Shown in pieces: positions 1-7,564 of a stretch of 13,025 nt of DNA. The notes below the pieces were generated by a model. The model was not told the DNA's origin. It worked only from the letters and a program-made list of their open reading frames with translations, and ran no database searches. Position 1 is the first letter of the stretch. The number at the start of each line of letters is the position of its first letter. Both the position numbers and the translations under genes were made by a program. The DNA comes from Prevotellaceae bacterium (GTDB lineage Bacteria > Bacteroidota > Bacteroidia > Bacteroidales > UBA932), in NCBI GenBank assembly GCA_031258755.1, contig JAIRMK010000150.1, forward strand, positions 1-13,025, in the 5' to 3' direction.

Positions 1-335
1 GCGGCCAGCGTAGCTTTCTCAAAGTCTTTTTTTTGCAAAAAGTGGTTTTTCACTTCCACAATCGCCGTGTCGGCGCTAATATCCCTGCCGGTTTTGTCTT
101 TGGCTTGCAGCAACAGGAGGCAGTAATCCATGCGGCGCATTTTCCTTAGCCCGCCGGGGTTTTCCACCGCCTGCAAATAGTGCAGGGCGCTGTCGGGCTG
201 TTGTTGTAATACTGTTTCCGCCCGCTCCATCAGCCGGGCAATTTCTTTGTCCGATTGTCCGCAGGAAATAAAAAACAGCGCAACAATAAGGGCTGCCGGT
301 AAACATTTAATCAACAGCAAACAGGTTCGCATCAT
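1..335 (-). CDS. Lipoprotein, N-terminal part (TPR-like family?), cut by window edge
   Basis: The first 111 residues are visible and the gene runs off the left edge. The N-terminus is a lipoprotein signal: a few basic residues, a hydrophobic stretch at about residues 12-23, and a lipobox-like FFISC with Cys25 as the likely lipidated residue, followed by GQSDKE. The mature part is helical and charged. It carries phrases such as RAETVLQQQPDSAL and LLLLQAKDKTG, which resemble the helical-repeat (TPR-type) lipoproteins common in Bacteroidota; this family call is from memory of the pattern. Two ATGs stand side by side, at 335 and 332, and either may be the start. A TAnnTTTG promoter element lies just upstream (347-354). 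The neighbouring kdsA ends 69 bp upstream on the same strand. Function is unknown. Confidence 0.7.
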   Translation of the reverse strand, partial: MMRTCLLLIKCLPAALIVALFFISCGQSDKEIARLMERAETVLQQQPDSALHYLQAVENPGGLRKMRRMDYCLLLLQAKDKTGRDISADTAIVEVKNHFLQKKDFEKATLA

Positions 336-346
336 GGTTTTTATTG

Positions 347-354
347 CAAATGTA
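347..354 (-). promoter_or_regulatory. Candidate Bacteroidota -7 promoter element for the lipoprotein gene
   Basis: On the minus strand this reads TACATTTG, a perfect TAnnTTTG, 11 nt upstream of the first ATG of the lipoprotein gene. No good TTTG box is seen about 20 nt further upstream, so the support is one half-site plus position. Confidence 0.4.
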
Positions 355-376
355 CGAAAAAACCTTTCACCGTTAT

Positions 377-422
377 CTGCTACTGTCACTGCTTACTGCT
401 ACTGTCACTGCTTACTGCTACT
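377..422. repeat. 19-bp tandem repeat, about 2.4 copies
   Basis: The unit CTGCTACTGTCACTGCTTA is present twice in full (377-395 and 396-414), followed by an 8-bp partial copy (415-422). It overlaps the 3' end of kdsA, so the last residues of that protein (SSSKQ) and its stop codon come from the repeat. The unit length is not a multiple of three, so copy-number change would move the stop codon between frames. Confidence 0.85.
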
Positions 423-1241
423 TTCTCCCAGCCGGGCAGCCCGGTGCAGCGGGAGCAAATGCCGCAGCAGGCTTTCCATCTCGTCGAGCGGGAGCATGTT
501 GGCGCCGTCCGACAACGCTTCGGCAGGGTGGGGGTGGGTCTCGAGAAACAGGCCATCGACGCCCACGGCAATGCCGGCTTTAGCCAGCGTTTCAATCAAT
601 GCGGGTTTGCCGCCTGTCACGCCGCTCTGCTGGTTGGGCTGCTGCAAAGAGTGGGTCACGTCGAGCACCACCGGCACGCCGGTTTGCTTCATATCCACAA
701 TGCCGCGGAAGTCCACCACCAAGTCGTAGTATCCAAATTGGGTGCCGCGTTCGGTGAGCATCACGTTGGGGTTATACTGTTTCACCTTATCCACCGCAAA
801 GCGCATGGCTTCGGGTGCAAGAAACTGGCCTTTTTTGATGTTCACCACTTTGCCGGTCTGCGCGGCGGCCGTCAGCAGGTCGGTTTGACGGCTGAGAAAG
901 GCCGGTATTTGCAGTACGTCGATGTCGTAGCGGGCGGCCAGTTGCGCTTCGTCGGGCGAATGAATATCGGTCACTACCGGTATGTCAAAGGTGCAGCGCA
1001 CCTTCCGGAGTATTTCCAGTGCGGCTTCGTCGCCGATACCGGTGAACGAGTCGCCCCGCGAGCGGTTGGCTTTGCGGTATGACGCCTTGAAGATGTAAGG
1101 TATCCTGAATTTGTCGGAAAGCTTTGCAAGGTGTGCGGCCACGTCCATGCATAATTTTTCGCTTTCTACTACGCAGGGGCCTGCCATCAGGAAGAAGTGG
1201 CCGGCGTCGCCGTGTCGGATGTTCGATAGTTGCGGAGTCAT
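405..1241 (-). CDS. kdsA: 3-deoxy-8-phosphooctulonate synthase (Kdo-8-phosphate synthase)
   Basis: 278 aa, a TIM-barrel aldolase that joins phosphoenolpyruvate and D-arabinose 5-phosphate to give Kdo-8-phosphate, a cytoplasmic step of lipopolysaccharide inner-core synthesis. Family motifs are FKASYRKANRSR (51-62), DIPVVTDIH (86-94), IPAFLSRQTDLL (112-123) and LTERGTQFGYYDLVVD. The metal-dependent class is indicated by Cys23 in MAGPCVVES, His197 in DVTHS, Glu234 in LFLETHP and Asp245 in SDGAN. The spacing of these four residues (174, 37, 11) equals that of the metal ligands Cys11, His185, Glu222 and Asp233 of the Aquifex enzyme. The C-terminal SSSKQ is encoded by a 19-bp tandem repeat and is probably not part of the fold. 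The gene lies 97 bp downstream of cls across a 7-bp tandem repeat array; no promoter is recognisable there. Confidence 0.96.
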   Translation of the reverse strand: MTPQLSNIRHGDAGHFFLMAGPCVVESEKLCMDVAAHLAKLSDKFRIPYIFKASYRKANRSRGDSFTGIGDEAALEILRKVRCTFDIPVVTDIHSPDEAQLAARYDIDVLQIPAFLSRQTDLLTAAAQTGKVVNIKKGQFLAPEAMRFAVDKVKQYNPNVMLTERGTQFGYYDLVVDFRGIVDMKQTGVPVVLDVTHSLQQPNQQSGVTGGKPALIETLAKAGIAVGVDGLFLETHPHPAEALSDGANMLPLDEMESLLRHLLPLHRAARLGESSSKQ

Positions 1242-1249
1242 TGTAGTGA

Positions 1250-1319
1250 TTAATGATTAATGATTAATGGTTAATGGTTAATGGTTAATGGTTAATGGTT
1301 AATGATTAATGGTTAATGA
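1250..1319. repeat. 7-bp tandem repeat, 10 copies (TTAATGA/TTAATGG)
   Basis: Ten uninterrupted copies of TTAATGR. The last base varies in the order A A G G G G G A G A. The array fills most of the 97-bp gap between the end of cls and the start of kdsA, beginning 9 bp before the kdsA ATG. There are no spacers, so it is not a CRISPR. Its position in the kdsA leader means copy-number change could alter kdsA expression. Confidence 0.95.
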
Positions 1320-1338
1320 TTAGTTCTTAGTTCATAAC

Positions 1339-2814
1339 TCACAGCAGTGGGGAGAGCAGGCGGGCCAAGCCTTCCTTTAGTTTTTGCCAGGGGTTGCGTT
1401 TTTCCCACCGGTAACGGCGTACAAAGCGGCTGTTTTTCATATCTGTTTTAAAATGTTCTTCAAGTTGCGAGGCTATTTGTTCATCATAGAACAGGGCTGT
1501 GATTTCGAAATTATGTTCAAAGCTGCGGGTGTCCATATTGGCTGAGCCGATGGAGGCAAAGGAGCCGTCGATGGTGATGATTTTTGAATGGTTAAATCCT
1601 TTTTGGTAGAGATACACCTTCACGCCGGCTTCCATGAGCTCCGAAAGGTACGACATGGTGCTCCAGTAGGTAAGTTTGGAGTCCGATTTGCTGGGTAATA
1701 TCAGGCGCACGTCCACGCCGCTCAGCGAAGCCACCTTGATGGCGGTGAGGATGCTGTCGTTCGGGGTGAAATAGGGCGTGATAATGTAGATGTGTTCTTT
1801 GGCTTGTGTGATGGCCGAGAAATAGGCCTGCATGATGCTTGCCCAGTCGCTGTCGGGTCCCGACGGCACAATCTGAACGTAATGTTTGTCGCGTATATTG
1901 AATTTAGGGTAATAATTTTCGCGCTGGCCGACCTGCTTCTTGCTCACAAAAAACCAGTCGAGCAGGAAAGCGGCTTGCAGGGAGTGCACGGCCTCGCCTT
2001 CAATGCGGAGGTGGGTGTCGCGCCACGTGTTGAAGTCGCCGCCGCCAATATACCGGTCGGCAATATTGATGCCGCCCAGGAAGCCGGTGCGTCCGTCAAC
2101 CACCAGTATTTTCCGGTGGTTCCGGTAATTCACGGTGCGGCTGAGCCATGGAAATCTTACTTTTGCAAAAGGGTATATTTTTACACCGGCTTTTTTCAGG
2201 TCGGCCACATATTGTTTCGGCAGTTTCCAGCTTCCGATGTCGTCATAAATCACGCGTACTTCCACGCCTTCCTGCACCTTGCGTATCAACAGGTCTTTGA
2301 TTTCGTTGCCGATTTTGTCGGCTTCAATAATGTAGGACTCCAGATGGATACTGTAATGCGCTTCGGCGATACTTTTTTTCATGGCCGCGAACGTATCGAC
2401 GCCATTGCCATATATTTCCACCCTGTTCTTGTAAGTGAGCAAAGCCCTGCTGTTATTGAGTTGCAGCAGGATGGTATTTTTAAATTTCTCTATTTTTCTC
2501 GCATTCTTCCATTCGGCGTAATAAATCTGCAGGATTTGCCGTTTGCCCAAACTGTCCATGATGGCCACGTCGCGCAACCCTTTGCGGCTGTATATTTTTC
2601 GCTTGCGATGGTTTTGTCCCAGAAACAGGTAAAGGATGATGCCGATGTAGGGGAGGGTGAGCAGCACCACAATCCACGACAGTGTTTTTACCGGGTCCAG
2701 CCGGCTGAGCACCATCATGATGATGATGTAGATGGCCAGCATCAGGTAAAAACCCATCAAAAGAAGGGCTACATGATGAGATATCCAGTGCCATATATTA
2801 CATAGTATGTCCAT
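1339..2814 (-). CDS. cls: Cardiolipin synthase (phospholipase D family)
   Basis: 491 aa, the usual length for bacterial ClsA-type enzymes. It condenses two phosphatidylglycerol molecules to cardiolipin and glycerol at the inner membrane. Two N-terminal membrane segments are visible (about 14-35 and 43-66), followed by two phospholipase D domains. The first HKD motif is NHRKILVVDG with His233, Lys235 and Asp240. The second is NHSKIITIDG with His409, Lys411 and Asp416, followed by SIGSANMDTRSFEHNFE. The start at 2814 is followed directly by the hydrophobic segment, as expected. The stop codon of the S46 peptidase gene lies only 12 bp upstream, so the two genes are probably co-transcribed, although their functions are not obviously linked. 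Confidence 0.95.
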   Translation of the reverse strand: MDILCNIWHWISHHVALLLMGFYLMLAIYIIIMMVLSRLDPVKTLSWIVVLLTLPYIGIILYLFLGQNHRKRKIYSRKGLRDVAIMDSLGKRQILQIYYAEWKNARKIEKFKNTILLQLNNSRALLTYKNRVEIYGNGVDTFAAMKKSIAEAHYSIHLESYIIEADKIGNEIKDLLIRKVQEGVEVRVIYDDIGSWKLPKQYVADLKKAGVKIYPFAKVRFPWLSRTVNYRNHRKILVVDGRTGFLGGINIADRYIGGGDFNTWRDTHLRIEGEAVHSLQAAFLLDWFFVSKKQVGQRENYYPKFNIRDKHYVQIVPSGPDSDWASIMQAYFSAITQAKEHIYIITPYFTPNDSILTAIKVASLSGVDVRLILPSKSDSKLTYWSTMSYLSELMEAGVKVYLYQKGFNHSKIITIDGSFASIGSANMDTRSFEHNFEITALFYDEQIASQLEEHFKTDMKNSRFVRRYRWEKRNPWQKLKEGLARLLSPLL

Positions 2815-2826
2815 CTTGCGGATGCG

Positions 2827-4968
2827 TTACGTTGTAAAATTCATTTCGTCCAGTAAATAGCCCGCACCGGCTATTTTGTCAATTACAAACAGCACATAGC
2901 GTATGTCCACCGCAATATTGCGGCAAATTCCGGTATCATATTCCACGTCGCTCATGGTGCTTTCCCAAGTGCGGTCGAAGTTTATTCCTATCAGTTCTCC
3001 GTGGCCGTTCAGCACGGGGCTTCCGGAATTACCTCCGGTAGTGTGGTTGGTGGCTATGAAGGCTACAGGAACCGTGCCGTTTTCAGCCCACCGGCCGTAG
3101 TCTTTAGCAGCTACGATTTCTCGTAACCGTTGCGGGATGTTGTAGTCATATATGTCGGGATTGTCTTTTTCCATAATGCCTTCGATGGTTGATTGAGGAA
3201 GGTAATATACGGCATTGACAGGCGTGTATCCCGCCACTTTGCCGTAGGCTATGCGTAGCGTGGAATTGGCGTCGGGGTAAAAGTCGCGGCCGGGCTGGAA
3301 CGCCATCAGGCCGCGCATGTAGTGACGGTACAGTGCATCGATTTGCGCCTGCAGGGTACGGTATGGTTTTTCTACATTTTCCATGTAAAAATCATTGCTC
3401 TTCTTGTAGAGGATGAACAGCGGGTCGTGAAGCAGGGCGCGGGCAAGGCCGTTTTTGTCCTGTTGCAGCAATCGTTCCACCGCTTCCCGGGATGTAAACA
3501 AGGTGTGGGCATACAGCGTATCAGACATAGCCGCCATATCGCCGTTATGTTTTTTACTTTCATCGTTTAGCGCAGGCGGGATAAAGGCTGCAGGGACATG
3601 CTGCAGGTATTCGGTAAGCAGCGCCACGAAAGTTTGTTTGTCGATGGTTGGCGAATAGTTTTTGAAAAAGTCGGCCGTGCGGGTTTGTAAGCGGCGTTTC
3701 AGAACGGTATCGGGCACGGTAGTTTTCTCGTCGGCGAGCGGCGCGAAGGCGGCCACGTAGTTTATTATTTCAATGGCGTTGAATGCTTCCGTTTGGTAGT
3801 CGCGCACCGCTGCATATACCTGCCGGGCCTTATAATATTCGGCAAAGCGGGGCAGCAGGGTGTTATATTCCGGTTTATCGGCCGCCCATGCGGCAAACTG
3901 CGCTTCGAGCGCCTGTTTCTTTTCTACGGTTTTAAGGCGCGTCAACCCTTTCAGTTCGCCTTGCCATTTTTTCCATGCGTTCGCCACGGCAGCCTGTTTC
4001 GACGCATATTTGATGCGCGTGCCGGCCTGCTGCGCCATTTCGTTTTTCATAATGTCGAGCCGTATGCTTCGTAATTTAATTTTTTCGGGATTACCGCAGG
4101 TGACAATATATTTTACGGCTTCGGAATACAAATATTCGGAAGTGCGTGCCGGCACGCCGTATATAAAGGTGAAATCGTTTTCCTTAAACCCTTTGAGCGA
4201 TATGCGGAGCGATGTTTTAGGCCGGTAGGGGATGTTGTCTTCCGAATAGGGCGCGGGCTTGTTGTCCTTATTGGCATAGATGCGAAAGAGTGAAAAGTCG
4301 CCGGTATGGCGGGGCCACATCCAGTTGTCGGTGTCGCCGCCAAATTTCCCGATGGACGAAGGGGGCGCACCCACCAGCCGGACGTCTTCAAAAACCTGAT
4401 AGACGAACAAATAAAATTGATTATCGTAGTACATGCTTTCTACAGTGGCCTGTGCTCCTTCTTCCTTTACTTCAACTTTAATAATGGCCGCCTTGTTTTT
4501 GCTTATTTTCAAAGCCCTTTCCGCATCCGTCATGCGGGCGGTCACACCTTTGAGCGCTTGCTCGGTAACGTCTTTCATGCGTAGCAGAAACCTTACGCTA
4601 AGTCTTTTGCAGGGTAACTCTTCGCTGAGGTTCCCGGCCCAAAAGCCGTCTTTCAGGTAGTCGTGCGCTTCGGAACTGTGCGCCTGTATTTGTCCAAGCC
4701 CGCAATGGTGGTTGGTGAGCAGTAATCCTTTGTCGGAAATAAGTTCGGCTGTGCACCCGCCGCCGAATTGCACAATGGCGTCCTTGAGGCACGCCTGATT
4801 GATGCTGTAAATGTCGTCGGCCGACAGTTTCAGTCCTTTGGCCTGCATGTCGGTAATGCGCGATTCAATGAGCGAAGGCAACCACATGCCTTCATCGGCC
4901 AGCGTTGTAACCGCACAAAAGAGATGGAGCATGACCCACAAACCCGTCCGTTTTATTTTTATCCTCAT
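2827..4968 (-). CDS. Family S46 dipeptidyl-peptidase, DPP11-type (Asp/Glu-specific)
   Basis: 713 aa, the normal length for S46 peptidases, which remove dipeptides from the N-terminus of oligopeptides in the periplasm and support amino-acid fermentation in Bacteroidales. A signal peptide is seen, with likely cleavage after TTLA (residue 24) leaving DEGMWLPSLI. The chymotrypsin-like triad is readable: His88 in TNHHCG, Asp224 in PRHTGDFSLF and Ser648 in GGNSGSPV. Eighteen residues after the catalytic serine is Arg666 in INFDRTWES. In Porphyromonas enzymes this position is arginine in DPP11 (acidic P1 residue) and glycine in DPP7 (hydrophobic P1), so DPP11 specificity is inferred. The alternative is another S46 subtype. 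The gene lies between mtaB (45 bp upstream) and cls (12 bp downstream) on the same strand. Confidence 0.93.
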   Translation of the reverse strand: MRIKIKRTGLWVMLHLFCAVTTLADEGMWLPSLIESRITDMQAKGLKLSADDIYSINQACLKDAIVQFGGGCTAELISDKGLLLTNHHCGLGQIQAHSSEAHDYLKDGFWAGNLSEELPCKRLSVRFLLRMKDVTEQALKGVTARMTDAERALKISKNKAAIIKVEVKEEGAQATVESMYYDNQFYLFVYQVFEDVRLVGAPPSSIGKFGGDTDNWMWPRHTGDFSLFRIYANKDNKPAPYSEDNIPYRPKTSLRISLKGFKENDFTFIYGVPARTSEYLYSEAVKYIVTCGNPEKIKLRSIRLDIMKNEMAQQAGTRIKYASKQAAVANAWKKWQGELKGLTRLKTVEKKQALEAQFAAWAADKPEYNTLLPRFAEYYKARQVYAAVRDYQTEAFNAIEIINYVAAFAPLADEKTTVPDTVLKRRLQTRTADFFKNYSPTIDKQTFVALLTEYLQHVPAAFIPPALNDESKKHNGDMAAMSDTLYAHTLFTSREAVERLLQQDKNGLARALLHDPLFILYKKSNDFYMENVEKPYRTLQAQIDALYRHYMRGLMAFQPGRDFYPDANSTLRIAYGKVAGYTPVNAVYYLPQSTIEGIMEKDNPDIYDYNIPQRLREIVAAKDYGRWAENGTVPVAFIATNHTTGGNSGSPVLNGHGELIGINFDRTWESTMSDVEYDTGICRNIAVDIRYVLFVIDKIAGAGYLLDEMNFTT

Positions 4969-5013
4969 ATGTTTTTTATTAACTGAATATAAAAGTAAAA
5001 TTACATAAAAAAA

Positions 5014-6315
5014 TTAACTTTTACACATAACCGCCACTTCCATATTTCCGGTGGCGGCAATCCCGGTGGTGTGTACGGCGATGATTTGTCCCGACAGCGC
5101 GGGGTTGTATGGCGTTTCCACCTTAATATAATTGCGGGTGTAGCCAAACATTTTGCCGCCTTTATTGGCGTCTTCGAACAATACCTGTTCGTCAATTCCT
5201 GTGTTTTGTTCATAGAATGTTGCGTGCAGGGCGTCACTGAGTTTGGTCAGTACAGCAGCCCGCTGTGTTTTTTCCTGCTCGGCAACATGGTCGTCAAATC
5301 CTGCGGCCAGCGTGTCGGGACGGATAGAGTAGGGGAAGACGTGCAAAAAGGCCGGCGCCAATTGTTCCAGAAAATGACGTATGTCTTCAAAATCTTCGGG
5401 GGTTTCGCCGGGAAAACCTGTAATCACGTCCACGCCGATAAAGGCGCGGGGCATAAAATGCCGTATTTCGTCCACCCGTTGGGCGAAAAGTTCGCGCGTG
5501 TAGCGTCGCTTCATCCGTTCCAGTATCTTATTGCTGCCCGATTGCAGCGGGATATGGAAATGCGGCAGTATTTTTGAGGAGCGCGCTATCCATTGAATAA
5601 TTTCGTTGGTGAGCAGGTTAGGCTCAATAGACGAAAGTCGGTAACGTGCAATGCCTTCCACATCGTGCAGCGCTTTCAGCAGGTCGAAAAAACACTCACC
5701 GGTGCTTTTCCCAAAATCGCCGATATTCACGCCGGTAATCACAATTTCTTGAATGCCCTGTTTAGCAATTATACCGGCTGTCTCTACCAGTTTTTTTATC
5801 GGCAGGTTGCGGCTATCGCCGCGCGCCAGTGGCACAGTACAATAGGTGCAATGGTAATCACAGCCGTCCTGCACTTTCAGAAACGAACGGGTGCGGTCGC
5901 CCGAAGAAAAGGCGGGGAAAAAGCTATTGGGTGCAGGACGGCAATAATTCTCTGGACGGGCTTCCTGCAAGGTGGTGTGCGGGGTATAAAACATGCTTTT
6001 ATCCATGAGGATGGTCAATCCCTTGACATCTTTGCATAGCTCGTTGATTTCGTGCGGGCGCAATTGCGCGTAACAGCCGGTAACGATAACCTGAGCGCCG
6101 GGATTTAACTTTGCCACGCGCCGGATGGCTTGCCGGCACTTGCGCTCGGAAGCCAGCGTGACCGCACAAGTGTTGATCACATAAATGTCGGCCGCTTTCA
6201 AGGGTGACACCCGTTCGTATCCCGATTCGGGGAATTGTCGTGCAATCGTGGATGTTTCAGAAAAGTTGAGTTTGCAACCGAGCGTAACAAAGGCTATTTT
6301 TTGTTTTTTTTTCAT
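5014..6315 (-). CDS. mtaB: tRNA t6A37 methylthiotransferase (MtaB-type radical SAM)
   Basis: 433 aa from the chosen start. MtaB adds a methylthio group to position 2 of t6A at tRNA position 37, giving ms2t6A. The domain order is typical: an N-terminal UPF0004 domain with cluster cysteines Cys14 (LGCKLN), Cys50 (VINTCAVT) and Cys81 (TGCYAQ); a radical SAM core with CDYHCTYC (Cys152, Cys156, Cys159); and a C-terminal TRAM-like region at about 375-430. The GCKLN signature separates it from MiaB and RimO. An in-frame ATG at 6339 is rejected because it lies inside the terminator hairpin of the upstream tRNA gene; the ATG at 6315 begins MKKKQKIAFVTLGC, matching family N-termini. No promoter is obvious between the tRNA terminator and this start. 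Confidence 0.93.
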   Translation of the reverse strand: MKKKQKIAFVTLGCKLNFSETSTIARQFPESGYERVSPLKAADIYVINTCAVTLASERKCRQAIRRVAKLNPGAQVIVTGCYAQLRPHEINELCKDVKGLTILMDKSMFYTPHTTLQEARPENYCRPAPNSFFPAFSSGDRTRSFLKVQDGCDYHCTYCTVPLARGDSRNLPIKKLVETAGIIAKQGIQEIVITGVNIGDFGKSTGECFFDLLKALHDVEGIARYRLSSIEPNLLTNEIIQWIARSSKILPHFHIPLQSGSNKILERMKRRYTRELFAQRVDEIRHFMPRAFIGVDVITGFPGETPEDFEDIRHFLEQLAPAFLHVFPYSIRPDTLAAGFDDHVAEQEKTQRAAVLTKLSDALHATFYEQNTGIDEQVLFEDANKGGKMFGYTRNYIKVETPYNPALSGQIIAVHTTGIAATGNMEVAVMCKS

Positions 6316-6320
6316 GGTTA

Positions 6321-6350
6321 AAATAAAAAAGCCATCCATCCGATGGCTTT
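6321..6350 (-). terminator. Intrinsic terminator downstream of tRNA-Val
   Basis: On the minus strand a stem GCCATC/GATGGC (6331-6336 with 6342-6347, extended by A-T pairs) has a 5-nt loop and is followed by TTTTTTATTTT. It directly follows the tRNA and ends 6 bp before the mtaB start codon. Confidence 0.85.
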
Positions 6351-6351
6351 G

Positions 6352-6426
6352 TGGGAGCTATAGGGTTCGAACCTATGACCCCCTGCTTGTAAGGCAGGTG
6401 CTCTAAACCAGCTGAGCTAAGCTCCC
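6352..6426 (-). tRNA. tRNA-Val (anticodon UAC)
   Basis: A full cloverleaf can be folded on the minus strand: acceptor GGGAGCT/AGCTCCC, D-arm GCTC/GAGC, anticodon stem CCTGC/GCAGG around the loop CTTACAA (anticodon TAC), and T-arm ATAGG/CCTAT with loop TTCGAAC. The discriminator base is A. The 3' CCA is not encoded (the gene continues CAAAG), so CCA must be added after transcription. The gene has its own promoter and terminator. Confidence 0.97.
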
Positions 6427-6442
6427 TTTTAATTTGGGACGA

Positions 6443-6474
6443 CAAAGGTAGATGATTTTTTTTTAATTTACAAA
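6443..6474 (-). promoter_or_regulatory. Bacteroidota-type promoter of tRNA-Val
   Basis: On the minus strand a TTTG box (6471-6474) is followed by a 20-nt spacer and TACCTTTG (6443-6450), a perfect TAnnTTTG -7 element. This is the standard architecture for the Bacteroidota primary sigma factor and sits 16 nt before the mature tRNA 5' end. It is the clearest promoter in the window. Confidence 0.8.
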
Positions 6475-6488
6475 CTTTTGTTCAAAAA

Positions 6489-7349
6489 TTATTCTTCTTC
6501 CTCTTCCGCCTCATCCGAAAAGTCGCTATTGTCGTCGCCGGTATCAGGGAAGTCGTCACTGTCGGAGCCGGTATTTTCGGGACCTCCGCCAAATATTTCT
6601 TTTTCCACTTCCTCGTAATCGGTATCGACCTTCACGTCAATTTTAACGAGGTATGTCACGTTGGGCAAGTCAATGGTAATGGCATAAAAATAAGTGCCGT
6701 CAGGCTTGTCTACCTTCATGATGTCGGCCATGTAATCGTTATATCCGTGCGGATATTTTTCCTTAATGGCATCGAGCACATCTTGTGTGAGGTTTTTGTA
6801 ACTGACCACCAACCGGCGTTTTCCGCCCGGTTGTATCGGTATTTTCTTCACCGGAGCGACGATGGGCGTTTTTTCTTGCTTTACGGCTACCACCGCTTTT
6901 TTACTTTCGGGCTTTTTAATCTGTTTGGGCGCACTTTTTACCTGTTGTACCGGCTTTTTAACCTGCTTTGCCGGCGTTTTTACTGCTTTTACAGGCTTTT
7001 TAAGCTGTTTGCTTTTTACCGTTTTAGCGACAGGTTTAACCGGTTTTTTCGTTTTTTTTACAGGTACAATTTTTTTTACAGGCTGTTTTACCACGGCTAC
7101 TTTCTTCGATGGAACTGTTTTTTTTGCCGTTGTTTTCTTGGCCTTTACAGGAGCTTTTTTAACAGGTTTTACCGGCTTTTTTACCGGTTTTGCTGTTTTT
7201 TTAGGCGCGGAAGCGGATGCTGTTTTTTTGGGCGCAACCTTCTTTACCGGCTTAGCCGGAACTTTCTTTTTTTTAACAGGTTTCGTTATTTTTTTTACCG
7301 ATTTGGCAGCAGGTTTGGTTTTTTTAGCTGTAACAGGTTTTTTCGACAT
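6489..7349 (-). CDS. Lysine/proline-rich histone H1-like protein with acidic tail
   Basis: 286 aa in three parts. Residues 1-175 are a disordered, strongly basic stretch built of repeated KKP, KPVKK and AKK phrases, like eukaryotic H1 tails and bacterial histone-like proteins. Residues 176-250 look folded, with RRLVVSYKNLTQDVLDAIKE and YFYAITIDLP, and contain mixed helix and strand. Residues 255-286 are acidic and end in a run of six glutamates after Ala281. Proteins with this layout are recurrent in Bacteroidales; the function is not established to my knowledge. The basic part suggests DNA or RNA binding, and the acidic tail could compete for it. It is the last host gene before the prophage and is divergent to rarA across the dif site. 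A weak promoter-like CAATAATA (7381-7388; reads TATTATTG on the minus strand) lies upstream. Confidence 0.8.
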   Translation of the reverse strand: MSKKPVTAKKTKPAAKSVKKITKPVKKKKVPAKPVKKVAPKKTASASAPKKTAKPVKKPVKPVKKAPVKAKKTTAKKTVPSKKVAVVKQPVKKIVPVKKTKKPVKPVAKTVKSKQLKKPVKAVKTPAKQVKKPVQQVKSAPKQIKKPESKKAVVAVKQEKTPIVAPVKKIPIQPGGKRRLVVSYKNLTQDVLDAIKEKYPHGYNDYMADIMKVDKPDGTYFYAITIDLPNVTYLVKIDVKVDTDYEEVEKEIFGGGPENTGSDSDDFPDTGDDNSDFSDEAEEEEE

Positions 7350-7463
7350 AATTTAAGAAAAATAACAAAATAATTTTCTGCAATAATACATCAAAAATTC
7401 AAATAATAATGGATTATGCGTATAAATATTTATCAACAGGTAAGCAACAACACTGAAAATCCG

Positions 7464-7489
7464 GACAATAATTTTGTAATGTATTTATT
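7464..7489 (+). repeat. Degenerate partial copy of the left attachment site
   Basis: This stretch aligns with 7541-7571, which covers the hybrid dif site and the phage bases beside it. Shared blocks are GACA, TAATTT and a 15-bp exact match TGTAATGTATTTATT (7475-7489 and 7557-7571). It differs by one extra A and loss of a 6-nt block (ATAGTA). It lies 82 bp upstream, in the host flank, and may be a relic of an earlier insertion. The region is AT-rich, so chance is possible. Confidence 0.4.
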
Positions 7490-7536
7490 TTTTGGATGTT
7501 GTATTGTAATATATAATACATAGTATAAATGAATAA

Positions 7537-7564
7537 AAACGACATAATTTATAGTATGTAATGT
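7537..7564 (+). other. attL: hybrid dif-like XerC/XerD site
   Basis: XerC arm AAACGACATAA (7537-7547), central TTTATA (7548-7553), and a degenerate XerD arm GTATGTAATGT (7554-7564). The XerC arm, the centre and 4 bp outside the arm are identical to the right site (7533-7553 against 11832-11852, 21 of 21), followed by one mismatch and 5 more matches. The XerD arm departs from the dif consensus, as expected if it came from the phage. Confidence 0.85.

Noticed and set aside
1250..1319. A CRISPR array.
   Set aside because: Contiguous 7-bp units without spacers.
1792..2805. A 337-codon open frame on the plus strand opposite cls, and a 212-codon one opposite kdsA (444-1082).
   Set aside because: Mirror frames of well-recognised genes with GC-rich wobble positions; no family motifs and no start context.
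6316..6339. An earlier in-frame ATG for mtaB.
   Set aside because: It lies in the loop/stem of the tRNA terminator; the start at 6315 matches the family N-terminus.
6747..7373. Plus-strand open frames opposite the histone-like gene, rich in Phe, Arg, Leu and Tyr.
   Set aside because: They are the complement of Lys-rich repeats (AAA/AAG), which read as Phe/Leu/Phe-like runs; no independent evidence.
7511..7533. A third dif-like match (ATAAT..ATAGTAT pattern) just left of attL.
   Set aside because: The shared bases are mostly A and T and the XerC arm does not fit; similarity is at the level expected in this AT-rich stretch.
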